Origin: a virus
DNA: 24,092 bases
IMG/VR virus record: IMGVR_UViG_3300029893_000220
Coordinates: 1 to 24,092 of that record
Strand: one strand, 5' to 3'
Positions 1 through 7,076 of the stretch are shown in pieces. Made by a program: the position numbers and the translations under genes. The first letter of the stretch is position 1. Every line of letters begins with the position of its first letter. The notes beneath the pieces are model-generated. The model was given only the letters and a program-made list of their open reading frames with translations, made no database searches and was not told where the DNA came from.

Positions 1-169
1 AGCTATTCTGTTCAGGAGAATAGGCGGGTGCTTGCGGCGTATTTCCGATCAAGTTAGAACCTCCTTCATATGAATAAGCAGCACTCGGCTTAAAGATTTG
101 TTGTATTTTTTCTGTTACTCCAAACTCTGGAAGACCCCAGGAGCCTATGTGAGTATTTAGTATTGCCAT
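1..169 (-). CDS. Partial leftward protein, N-terminus only
   Basis: An ATG at 169-167 on the minus strand opens a frame of 56 codons that is still open at the left edge, so only the N-terminus is present. It begins MAILNTHIGSWGLPEFGV and continues with a Ser/Asn/Pro/Gln-rich stretch ending near PAYSPEQN. No signal peptide or membrane segment is visible. It lies just beyond the late-operon terminator at 434-459 and reads in the same direction as the tail genes, so a further virion or tail-associated protein is plausible, but the family is not recognised. The upstream DNA is very AT-rich and is shared with the divergent gene at 192. No Shine-Dalgarno is visible. Confidence 0.6.
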   Translation of the reverse strand, partial: MAILNTHIGSWGLPEFGVTEKIQQIFKPSAAYSYEGGSNLIGNTPQAPAYSPEQNS

Positions 170-173
170 ATTA

Positions 174-182
174 TGTTATAAT
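174..182 (+). promoter_or_regulatory. Extended -10 promoter-like element upstream of the 192 gene
   Basis: TGTTATAAT at 174-182 matches the extended -10 consensus TG-n-TATAAT exactly. There is no convincing -35, as expected for this promoter class. It lies 10 bases before the start codon of the small membrane protein, so its transcript would have a very short leader. The AT-rich surroundings make chance matches easier. Confidence 0.4.
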
Positions 183-191
183 GTATAAATA

Positions 192-404
192 ATGATTACT
201 ATGAGTCATTTGTTTAAGTTTTTTTCCATGATTGTCTTTTGGGGTATTTTTGCTACTGGAGTACTTATACTTGTAACTCAGACGGCAAATGGAGATTTTG
301 ATAAAGGACAATGGCTGTTGTTTAGTGAAGTGGTTTGCGCTGTTGCTATAGCGAAACTTTCAGTGTCTATCATCTCCCCCAAAAAAAGTGCGAATAACCA
401 TTAA
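192..404 (+). CDS. Small two-helix membrane protein, holin-like
   Basis: A 70-residue protein with two hydrophobic segments, about residues 8-29 (ending ATGVLILVT) and about residues 41-62 (WLLFSEVVCAVAIAKLSVSI). They are joined by a short acidic loop, and the C-terminus is basic (PKKSANNH). Size and topology fit a two-helix phage holin or a small inner-membrane protein, but no family motif confirms it. It is the only rightward gene at this end, faces the late operon and lies near its terminator. An ATG at 201 is an alternative start; neither start has a Shine-Dalgarno site. No endolysin is visible beside it, which weakens the holin reading. Confidence 0.5.
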   Translation: MITMSHLFKFFSMIVFWGIFATGVLILVTQTANGDFDKGQWLLFSEVVCAVAIAKLSVSIISPKKSANNH

Positions 405-433
405 AAAGAGAATGGTCTAAAGTTATTAGACAC

Positions 434-459
434 AAAAAAACCGCCATCTAGTGTGGCGG
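434..459 (-). terminator. Rho-independent terminator of the leftward late operon
   Basis: Read leftward, CCGCCA (459-454) pairs with TGGCGG (446-441) across a 7-base loop and is followed by seven Ts (440-434), then GTG. It lies about 230 bases beyond the stop of the 687-2651 gene, with no other leftward gene between. Confidence 0.75.
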
Positions 460-532
460 GTAATGGAATTGCTTTCCTAAAACCTTATGTGGTTATATTA
501 TAGCAGATAAGTTAATAATCAAACAAGTCTAC

Positions 533-603
533 GTGGATCTATTTCAAGCGAAGGGCCTGTCTCCAAAACGAGTCCCGGGGTGCAACTCCCCTCCGGTCCA
601 CCA
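533..603 (+). tRNA. Degenerate tRNA-Trp(CCA)-like element
   Basis: A 71-base stretch can be drawn as a cloverleaf. GTGGATC (533-539) pairs with GGTCCAC (595-601) over seven pairs with one G-T. An anticodon-like arm (556-572) has loop CTCCAAA with T33 and anticodon CCA (Trp) at 563-565, but its stem has one C-A mismatch. A T-arm-like hairpin is GGGG-TGCAACT-CCCC (577-591), and CCA is at 601-603. Faults: the D-arm is only a 3-4 bp stem with a 4-base loop, the T-loop has G in place of T55, the variable region is short, and the 7-bp helix is out of register with the T-arm and the CCA. It may be a decayed phage tRNA, or a host tRNA/tmRNA 3'-end segment serving as an attachment core. No integrase is seen here. 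Confidence 0.4.
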
Positions 604-686
604 CAAAGTAACTCAAACCATAGTTAACTTTACCTAGTGTAAATGAAGATTGCAACATACTATCAAAATTGTGGATAACTTTCAAG

Positions 687-2651
687 CTAGACCACTCTCC
701 AGTCGCTCGGGATAGCTCCCTCGGCCTCAGGTCTGGCTACTAACCCAAGTTCAACAATCTTTGCTCTGGTACCCGTTCCTGTAACTTTAACCTGAGCTGT
801 GATAACTCCTGATTTGTTAATCTCAATTATTCTTCTTACGTCTGTGGTATTAGTAGTGGAGGTAGAAGCCTGATCTGTGCCCCCGTATACCCTCGTTCCA
901 AACTTAAACGATCCCCACCCAGCAAGAGTACTTGGGGAAGAAACAGAGAACGACTCCTCGGTCTTAGTGTTTCCAGTCCTGTCCTCTGTCAATATCTGTA
1001 CATCAACAGTTCCTCCAACAATGTTTGATAGGTGAGCCATGGCTTTAAGCAACGTTTTCATTTGGAACCCGAGACCAAAGTTTTCTTTCTTGCTAGTAAA
1101 TATCCAGTTAAATGGTGAGTTTTTGTCGTTTGTGTAAGAATTTGACACCTCAGTTATATACCCATCATCTCCATCACCGTAGACAAAGTGCTCGACATTG
1201 TTCGAGTCATAATACACGGTACCCACAATAGGATTGGCGGGGAAGGTGTGAGGACCGCTGAAACCACCCCTCTCATAATCATAGGAGATTGCTCTCATGG
1301 TAGATACTGAGATTGGATAGAACCACCAATACCTCTGGTCATAAAAGACTGCAAACATATCCTCCAGTCTGGTTGTTGAGATAACCTCCAGATTAGGCCT
1401 AATACCAGCAGATAACTCTGCAGTACGCAGAACATTAGCCAAGATATTTGGCTGGTATCCAAGAGAGTTTAGAGACACGCCACCACCAGGACGTCTACCT
1501 ACAAAGTAAGTATCATTTTCAACAGTAATAACTGTATCAGCGCTTAAACATCCAATAGAGTCAGTAATCTTTTGTACTGAAGGCTCAACTATACCCAGGT
1601 CAGAGTTATAAGCAAGAGTCATTTGATAAATAGCTCTCTCTTTCCAGATAACAATCTTGTTTTCTGAGACTTCTTTAATTGCTGTTATCTCAGTTCCATC
1701 ATCTTTATCAATATCGGTGTATCCACCACCTTTAGTCCAGTGGAATTTGCCAACATTCACGTCTGCCCCCGACCACATGACTCTTGATTTGTTAGAGCCA
1801 ATATTAGCCAAGATGATCTTTCCGGCTGATTTAATGGCAAACTTAGCGTTAGGGCCCCCAGTCTCGTTAAAATCAGGTAAGAAGGCAACCTGAGAAGGAA
1901 GATATGTTCCATCATCAATCCACGATGTAGTGCCAGAAGGCACCCTAGCCATTCTTGTTTCAGCCCCTTGATCTCTACCATAAATCGAGTATCCAGTAAC
2001 AATTCCTGAAGCTGCTGAAGGTTCGCTCCATGTAATCTTTACAGGCGATTCTTCTAAGAACTCTGGCAAGTTGGCCAACACGATTGGGTCTGAGGCTAGA
2101 GTTGTACCTGCGTCAGTCTCAGCAGCCACTCTCCAACTCCAGGTAAAGCCTCCAGATACCCCAGATAGGTTAGTGGCGGTCAGAGAGGTTGGGGAAGTAA
2201 CGGTAGTGTATGAAAGTAGAGTAGTGCCATCGTACCTTACCAAAGGCCTATTTTTCTGGACGATATATACCTTGTTTTGGAGTTGCACCATTCTCACTTT
2301 CTCTCCTGACACCCAAGAGGCACCGTTGATCCTCTCGTATGTAGATGATGATTTTTTAGTCAACCAGCCATCATCGGATATAGCCAGAAGTTCTGATGTA
2401 TCACCAACCTTGGCCCCAAACAAGCCACGTATCTTCCCATTTTCTGAAGCCAAGTAGTAATTTGATGTGCCAGGTCTTTGGGTAACAATACCCTTACCCT
2501 CAACAATCAGGTTAGTCATCTCCTTTGCCTGTTCTTCGGAGAGCTCAGAATCTCTGAGTAAAGTGTTTAGTTGTTTTCTGAACGAGTCCCAACTTACTCT
2601 AAGGGTCTTAGCTGGTTTAAATTTTCGTTTTCGTATTTGTGTAACTGCCAT
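687..2651 (-). CDS. Tail nozzle / stabilisation-like protein
   Basis: A 654-residue beta-rich protein, Ser/Thr/Gly/Asp-rich, with no signal peptide or membrane segment. The N-terminal part (about residues 1-110) has the pattern of podoviral tail-hub proteins: a genome-wide opener (EEQAKEMTNLIVEGKGIVTQ), then GTSNYYLA and repeated short strands such as GDTSELLAISDDGWL that suggest a propeller-like fold. P22 gp10-type stabilisation proteins and T7 gp12-type nozzles share this layout and size range. A fibronectin-III-like stretch is possible at about residues 155-250 (PTSLTATNLSG, ITWSEPSAASGIVTGYSIYG). It follows the adaptor gene by 4 bases and is the last gene before the terminator at 434-459. 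The exact family is inferred from sequence character and context. Confidence 0.6.
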   Translation of the reverse strand: MAVTQIRKRKFKPAKTLRVSWDSFRKQLNTLLRDSELSEEQAKEMTNLIVEGKGIVTQRPGTSNYYLASENGKIRGLFGAKVGDTSELLAISDDGWLTKKSSSTYERINGASWVSGEKVRMVQLQNKVYIVQKNRPLVRYDGTTLLSYTTVTSPTSLTATNLSGVSGGFTWSWRVAAETDAGTTLASDPIVLANLPEFLEESPVKITWSEPSAASGIVTGYSIYGRDQGAETRMARVPSGTTSWIDDGTYLPSQVAFLPDFNETGGPNAKFAIKSAGKIILANIGSNKSRVMWSGADVNVGKFHWTKGGGYTDIDKDDGTEITAIKEVSENKIVIWKERAIYQMTLAYNSDLGIVEPSVQKITDSIGCLSADTVITVENDTYFVGRRPGGGVSLNSLGYQPNILANVLRTAELSAGIRPNLEVISTTRLEDMFAVFYDQRYWWFYPISVSTMRAISYDYERGGFSGPHTFPANPIVGTVYYDSNNVEHFVYGDGDDGYITEVSNSYTNDKNSPFNWIFTSKKENFGLGFQMKTLLKAMAHLSNIVGGTVDVQILTEDRTGNTKTEESFSVSSPSTLAGWGSFKFGTRVYGGTDQASTSTTNTTDVRRIIEINKSGVITAQVKVTGTGTRAKIVELGLVARPEAEGAIPSDWRVV

Positions 2652-2655
2652 TTCA

Positions 2656-3309
2656 TTAGTCTGTTCCTAATTCAAACCCAGCCTCTTCTTCACGGGTAGT
2701 GGCTCCACCTTTGTATTGGGAGTGTTTATAGTATTCATTCTCAATCATCTGTTGAAGCATTAGATCTGCCTCAGCTTCCACTTCCGTAAAGATTGGGTTT
2801 TGAGTGTACTTAAATACCCTGACTTTCATTCTCTTAACTAGATAGTTGGGATTCCTCATCTTTACTGTGTTAGCAGGGGATGGTAGGGGAGATGGATAAG
2901 CCACAATGGGAACCAACACAGAAGTTGAAGAGGCCAAAGCTGGTTTGATGTTTAGGTAATACCCGTCACTGGTCGGATCATATCCAGTCCTAACCACAAG
3001 AGATGACGTTCCATGTTTATCAAAGGCGTCAAAATCCACCTCACTATAAAAGTTGCCGTTGATGTATGGACTACCAGCCAGTTTCTTTAAGTTCCTGGGT
3101 AAAGCCACTGAGGTTCCGGATTGAGAACCATTAACGTAGTAATTGGTCTTTAATTCTTCCCAATCATGAACCTCTGCCCAAGATTGATACTCTTCCTCTA
3201 ACCACTCACTCCATTGATTCCATTCCGTACTACCTTCAGTTGGGGCTGAGGCTTCACCTTTAGTATCTGCTGCTACCCGTTGAAAAAGTTGCGATTTTGT
3301 TAAGCTCAT
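2656..3309 (-). CDS. Head-to-tail adaptor (T7 gp11-like)
   Basis: A 217-residue protein with the look of podoviral head-tail adaptors. It has a helical N-terminus followed by a Trp-rich acidic segment (WNQWSEWLEEEYQSWAEVHD, residues about 31-50) leading into a W-E-E-L-K motif. The central domain is beta-rich and carries substrate-like phrases such as GYYLNIKPAL. The C-terminal helix is long (EVEAEADLMLQQMIENEYY). Its length and position directly before the nozzle gene fit the adaptor that joins portal to tail. The ATG at 3309 lies only 14 bases beyond the T-tract of the hairpin at 3324-3350 and has no Shine-Dalgarno site, which is odd for an abundant structural protein. The family is inferred. 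Confidence 0.6.
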   Translation of the reverse strand: MSLTKSQLFQRVAADTKGEASAPTEGSTEWNQWSEWLEEEYQSWAEVHDWEELKTNYYVNGSQSGTSVALPRNLKKLAGSPYINGNFYSEVDFDAFDKHGTSSLVVRTGYDPTSDGYYLNIKPALASSTSVLVPIVAYPSPLPSPANTVKMRNPNYLVKRMKVRVFKYTQNPIFTEVEAEADLMLQQMIENEYYKHSQYKGGATTREEEAGFELGTD

Positions 3310-3323
3310 ATATTTTTAAACAC

Positions 3324-3350
3324 AAAAAAAGACGTCCAGTAACGGACGCC
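3324..3350 (-). terminator. Terminator-like hairpin before the adaptor gene
   Basis: Read leftward, GGCGTCC (3350-3344) pairs with GGACGTC (3337-3331), seven pairs including one G-U, with a 6-base loop, followed by seven Ts (3330-3324) and GTG. It separates the sugar-transferase cassette from the tail genes and ends 14 bases before the adaptor start codon. Confidence 0.65.
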
Positions 3351-3374
3351 TCTTCGAATTGTTTTCGTAAAAGA

Positions 3375-4121
3375 CTATTGCCTATATTTTAGCATACCAA
3401 TATCAGGCCATTCACCACTTCTTTTTAGCTCTTCCTTCCTTAAATCATACTTACCATTTAAAACCACATGATTATCATCCCACTTTTCTTGCCCGCCAAA
3501 GTCTTTTCTATCATGTCGCAAGGTAAAACTCTCAAGTGTCTGATCTAGGTAGAACTTAACCCCTGCGTCATTCATCCGTTCACATATCTGAAGCTGATCT
3601 CCACCAAATCCCAAAAAATCTAGTTTTTCATCCATGCCACCCACTGTGTATATGTGTTTTTTGGGGATTGCTGCCAAGTTCCACTCACAATCGTTGAAAA
3701 TACACTCATAAAATGATCCATATTTACCAGTTCTCCTTGGGTCAGCCCAGACCTTATTTACCGGCTTGCCGTACTCGTCTAAATCACTATATTGGTCACC
3801 AACTCCAGATATACACCCGTTGGTGTTTTTATAGTTAGTCCAAAACTTATCTAATGTATCAGGCTTAGCGTATATCCAGTCCTGCCAAGTAACTATCAAC
3901 TCACCCCTAGAAGCTTTAAATAAAGCATTGTACGCCCTATTTAAGCCCCAGTAGCCACCCTTGAAGGTATCTTCTACCCAGATACAGTCAAAAGAGGGTT
4001 TTGATGGGCTACAAACGATCCACTCATAACCTCTAAAGGTTTGTTGCAAAAGGGATTTATCAATCAACCTTAAAGATTCATCACCCCGGATAGTTGGCGT
4101 TACAACACTTATTTTGACCAT
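3375..4121 (-). CDS. Family 2-like glycosyltransferase
   Basis: The frame is open from 4196, but the ATG at 4121 is the better start: the protein then begins MVKISVVTPTIRG, the canonical first beta strand of GT-A family 2 enzymes, and the extra 25 residues upstream are low-complexity Ser/Asn/Gly. That gives 248 residues. A Trp-rich central region (GELIVTWQDWIYAKPDTL) holds W-Q-D-W where the metal-binding D-x-D usually sits, so the acidic motif is degenerate. GGMDEKLDFLGFGGDQLQIC resembles the late acceptor-binding G-x-DE region of family 2 enzymes. It overlaps the preceding gene by 13 bases and is the last gene of the cassette before the 3324-3350 hairpin. Sugar donor and acceptor cannot be read from sequence. 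Confidence 0.7.
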   Translation of the reverse strand: MVKISVVTPTIRGDESLRLIDKSLLQQTFRGYEWIVCSPSKPSFDCIWVEDTFKGGYWGLNRAYNALFKASRGELIVTWQDWIYAKPDTLDKFWTNYKNTNGCISGVGDQYSDLDEYGKPVNKVWADPRRTGKYGSFYECIFNDCEWNLAAIPKKHIYTVGGMDEKLDFLGFGGDQLQICERMNDAGVKFYLDQTLESFTLRHDRKDFGGQEKWDDNHVVLNGKYDLRKEELKRSGEWPDIGMLKYRQ

Positions 4122-4780
4122 TCTTCTTCCCAATTTATTACTGGAGCCAGCAAGTCTTCCACCAAATGAGTTGCTAGAGAAGGAATTGGACCCCACAACC
4201 TTGAACCACTAGCTCTAATTTCTTGCCACATAGGGTAATCCCATGTTTCATGCTCGATGATTGTGTCCATGTGCTCATTAAGTTTGGAAGAATGACACCC
4301 AAAAGTAAGAGTGGTGGACCTCACCTCTCGCCAATGATGATCTCCAACAACCTTAATTTCATACTCTCCAATATGCCTTGGCTCGTTCCAATAAAGGTCT
4401 GGATGATCGTAAGGTGTTACAAAATCAAAACTCTCCATAGCAGCCATGAGTTTTTTGCCAACATCGGGCAAGAAGATGTAATCGTCCTCCAGTAATAAGA
4501 CATAGTCATCAGTCTTACTTGCTAACTCCAATTGTTTTCTGAAAGACCCCAAGTTTCCCATCTCTTCACCTCGCACGATACTTAACTTAAAAGGAATATC
4601 TTTGACTAGCCTCTCATACTCAATAGGACACGAATCTAAAACAAAAATAATCTCAGGCTTAATGTCTCTAAATCCTCTCACTACAGATGATAAAGTCTTC
4701 CCAAACATGGCTAACTTATCATCTTTATGTAGAGGAGACTTGCCGTTAACAAACGGACACACTCGCAGATAGATCTTCAT
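4109..4780 (-). CDS. Glycosyltransferase-like protein (GT-A type)
   Basis: A 223-residue soluble protein starting MKIYLRVCPFVNG. The segment DDYVLLLEDDYIFLPDVGKK (residues about 90-109) has the strand-ExD arrangement of GT-A enzymes, where the acidic pair holds the metal and nucleotide sugar. The first nucleotide-binding strand is less canonical than in its neighbours, and the C-terminal half is Trp/His-rich (DHHWREVRS, ETWDYPMWQEI). It overlaps the upstream gene by 35 bases and the downstream one by 13, which indicates translational coupling within one cassette. A transferase is likely; the family number and substrates are not determined. Confidence 0.6.
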   Translation of the reverse strand: MKIYLRVCPFVNGKSPLHKDDKLAMFGKTLSSVVRGFRDIKPEIIFVLDSCPIEYERLVKDIPFKLSIVRGEEMGNLGSFRKQLELASKTDDYVLLLEDDYIFLPDVGKKLMAAMESFDFVTPYDHPDLYWNEPRHIGEYEIKVVGDHHWREVRSTTLTFGCHSSKLNEHMDTIIEHETWDYPMWQEIRASGSRLWGPIPSLATHLVEDLLAPVINWEEEWSK

Positions 4781-5378
4781 ACGCTTTTAAAAAGGGGATT
4801 TTCCACTTCTTTTCAAAAATCTGTTTCCCCTCCTCAAATGACTTATTTCTAATGCCAGCCTTGGTGCTAGTTTGCTCTTCTAAGTGTCTAACCTTAACCG
4901 AAGTCACCTGCTCCATCTTCACTCCATCTTTGAGAGCCTGGTAAAAGCGATCTAAGTCTCCAAAATAGTTCTTGAAAACCAGATCGTCCCCCTTCCATAT
5001 TTTTTTAGGAAACATAAAGAAAGCCCCATCCCACTTCGGCTCCTGCTTGCCTTCAATCAATGGAAAAGAAAAGCCATCTCTCTTAAGACTCGATAAGCTA
5101 CCCTCAAGAAGCAATGTGTCATTATTGATAACACAAACATATTCTTTAGTAGCCACAGCTACACCGTCATTTACTGACTTGGTGAAGCCTAGGTTGGGAT
5201 TATGTCTGATATAAAAGTTAGCGGTATCTCTCAAGAATCCAGCACTCAACTTTGACCCATCATCCACGATGATTAGCTCACCATATTGATTGTATAACGA
5301 GTAAAGACAGTCTCGGGTTATTTGACCTAGCTGTTCGTCTAATAAATAGATTGGTATAACAAGGCTTATTTCTTCCAT
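4746..5378 (-). CDS. Family 2 glycosyltransferase
   Basis: A 210-residue GT-A protein. ISLVIPIYLLDEQ forms the first strand, ELIIVDDGS (about residues 34-42) is the classical nucleotide-binding motif of family 2 enzymes, NPNLGFTKSVNDGVAVA is the usual helix after it, and CVINNDTLLL (about residues 82-91) takes the D-x-D position as N-N-D. At 210 residues it is shorter than typical enzymes of 250-300, and the C-terminus (residues about 165-210) is Lys-rich. It overlaps both neighbours (13 and 35 bases). It probably transfers a sugar in the same pathway as the adjacent transferases. The acceptor is unknown: virion protein or host surface glycan are both possible. Confidence 0.75.
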   Translation of the reverse strand: MEEISLVIPIYLLDEQLGQITRDCLYSLYNQYGELIIVDDGSKLSAGFLRDTANFYIRHNPNLGFTKSVNDGVAVATKEYVCVINNDTLLLEGSLSSLKRDGFSFPLIEGKQEPKWDGAFFMFPKKIWKGDDLVFKNYFGDLDRFYQALKDGVKMEQVTSVKVRHLEEQTSTKAGIRNKSFEEGKQIFEKKWKIPFLKAYEDLSASVSVC

Positions 5379-5854
5379 ATAATCACTGCTCCATTTATAT
5401 GACCCTTAATGGGTTCTATTCGATATCCTCTATCCTTAACGAACTCATCTATGGCTTTCTTGGCTCCAAAAGGCTGTCCATAATCATCACAGACTATATA
5501 CTTCCTTGCGAGTCTATCTACGGCCTCCAAATCTCTCCTGCACCCTTCATAAGAGTGGTCTCCGTCAACATATACCCAGTCATACTTATCAGTAAGTGTG
5601 GATAAAACCTGGACACTATCCCCATATTTAATATCCCAACGATCAGGAAAATAGGCACGAAAAGCACCTTCCTTGCCTTTATTATCATCCAAATCTATAG
5701 AAAGCAATGTGCCGTTAGAGCCCATCAAGTAAGCCCACGCACTCATTCCCCAGCAAAAACCAATCTCTAATCCCGTTTTGGGCTTTAGCTTTGTGACTAA
5801 ATTAACCAACGGCTGAATGTATTGATCTGGGTTTAGTTCTTGCTCAAATTCCAT
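5366..5854 (-). CDS. SAM-dependent methyltransferase, class I
   Basis: A 162-residue Rossmann-fold enzyme. LEIGFCWGMSAWAYLM (about residues 30-45) is motif I with the G-x-x-x-G-like loop for S-adenosylmethionine. LLSIDLDD carries the acidic residue that binds the ribose. YDWVYVDGDHSYEGCRRDLE (about residues 90-109) is motif IV in the form typical of the Methyltransf_24 group, often linked to sugar or cephalosporin-hydroxylase-type methylation. YIVCDDYGQPFGAKKAIDEF follows. It lies among glycosyltransferases with overlaps of 13 and 22 bases, so O-methylation of a glycan is the natural inference. The substrate is not shown by the sequence. Confidence 0.75.
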   Translation of the reverse strand: MEFEQELNPDQYIQPLVNLVTKLKPKTGLEIGFCWGMSAWAYLMGSNGTLLSIDLDDNKGKEGAFRAYFPDRWDIKYGDSVQVLSTLTDKYDWVYVDGDHSYEGCRRDLEAVDRLARKYIVCDDYGQPFGAKKAIDEFVKDRGYRIEPIKGHINGAVIIWKK

Positions 5855-6567
5855 CCTAGGAGTTTCTTAATTTCTAATGGTAAAGGTGACTTGACAGCCT
5901 CCTCAAAAACATTCGGTACGGTTGGGTGAAAGTTTTTATCACCCTCTCTCCACTTGAGCCACACATCTTGATACCAATTTGGCACAAGCTCATGAGCATG
6001 ACCCCATGAAGATATCTTTTTGACCATCTCGGCGTCAGTCCTCACATATGAGAGATGGTGAAGTGTTGTGTCTGGGATGTAAAAGTTGTCATAGTAAACA
6101 TCTCTAACACTAGAAAATCTTTGGTGAGGGCGCATGGCTAGTACAGGAGGACCTTGGGTGGGTGTAACAATATGGTCAAGGTCTTTCCAATAAACAAGCA
6201 TTTCTGATGGTTTATAAATCTCTCTCTTAGGAGAATTACCAAGAAAAGAGAAAATCTTGTCAAGCGACTCTTTGGTGTAAAACTCATCGATGTCTACGAT
6301 CAAACACCAATCGAAACCCTTGTCCTTAAAGTAATCCAGTCCAAAGTGTCTTTGATCCTCATCCTTGCTCCAGTTACCCTCAATTACAGTAGCACCGTTA
6401 TTCTTGGCAATTTGTGCGGTATTGTCTACCTCTTCCATTGCGCTTCCTTGCCAAGGCATGAGTGAGACTAGAACAAGGTGCTCAACATCAAACCCGTCAA
6501 ACTGTCTTATACAAGCCTTGATAAACCGCTCCTCATTGTATGCACAAGTAACTACCCCTACTTTCAT
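5833..6567 (-). CDS. Glycosyltransferase, family 2 / GT92-like
   Basis: A 244-residue protein starting MKVGVVTCAYNEERFIKACI, a canonical GT-A first strand with the A-Y-N-E motif. FDWCLIVDIDEFYTKESLDK (about residues 90-109) supplies the D-x-D metal motif as D-I-D-E, the form common in Glyco_tranf_2_4/GT92-like proteins. DEDQRHFGLDYFKDKGFDW just before it matches the usual D-Q-R-x-x-G region of that group. The C-terminal half is rich in Trp, His and Tyr (TTLHHLSYVR, WYQDVWLKWREGDKNFHP). It overlaps the upstream methyltransferase in an ATGA (4 bases) and the downstream one by 22 bases. Confidence 0.75.
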   Translation of the reverse strand: MKVGVVTCAYNEERFIKACIRQFDGFDVEHLVLVSLMPWQGSAMEEVDNTAQIAKNNGATVIEGNWSKDEDQRHFGLDYFKDKGFDWCLIVDIDEFYTKESLDKIFSFLGNSPKREIYKPSEMLVYWKDLDHIVTPTQGPPVLAMRPHQRFSSVRDVYYDNFYIPDTTLHHLSYVRTDAEMVKKISSWGHAHELVPNWYQDVWLKWREGDKNFHPTVPNVFEEAVKSPLPLEIKKLLGWNLSKN

Positions 6568-7076
6568 TTAACAAATCCTCTAATAATAACCAGGCGCATT
6601 ATTTCGTCCTGAAAGTATTGGGTGTCAGGATACTTAAAATCCTCTCTAAACCACACAGATCGGTGGTTTTCAGAGGGGTGACCCCGCCATGAATATTGAA
6701 TAAAGTCAAAAGGATACTGAATCAGTATATGCTTAGTACGATACATTAGAAAATCTAACAAATCTAAACCGTCAGATTTTTTGAGGTGTTCAAGTACATC
6801 ACCCAAGATCACCAAATCCCACACCTCATCAGTATGTCTATCTATCCACTTCTCGATTGGCTCTACGTCAAGATCACTGTATTTATCTCTAAGCCCATAC
6901 TCACCAACATAGGAATCATCAACCTCAACACCTCTAAGATAGCACTCAACCCCCAGCTCCTTGAGCATATCTGCATACTTACCGGCACCACAGCCCACAT
7001 CTAGCACCCTTTGTGGATTAATAGAGGATATAAATTCCTTGATTTTATCGTCAAATCTATGGTCAGATACCGGCAT
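6564..7076 (-). CDS. SAM-dependent methyltransferase, class I
   Basis: A 170-residue enzyme. RVLDVGCGAGKYADMLKELG (about residues 23-42) is a textbook motif I (D-x-G-x-G-x-G) for S-adenosylmethionine, GVEVDD supplies the acidic ribose-binding position, and VWDLVILGDVLEHLKKSDGL (about residues 88-107) is the L-G-D-V-L-E-H motif of the Methyltransf_11/23 group. The C-terminus is Tyr/Phe-rich. It overlaps the large double glycosyltransferase by 14 bases and the next transferase by 4. Methylation of a sugar or glycosylated product in the same pathway is inferred from context; the acceptor is unknown. Confidence 0.8.
   Translation of the reverse strand: MPVSDHRFDDKIKEFISSINPQRVLDVGCGAGKYADMLKELGVECYLRGVEVDDSYVGEYGLRDKYSDLDVEPIEKWIDRHTDEVWDLVILGDVLEHLKKSDGLDLLDFLMYRTKHILIQYPFDFIQYSWRGHPSENHRSVWFREDFKYPDTQYFQDEIMRLVIIRGFVK

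Noticed and set aside
1757-2002. Leftward 81-codon ORF within the nozzle gene
   Set aside because: It lies wholly inside a well supported longer gene in another frame and shows no domain or start signal.
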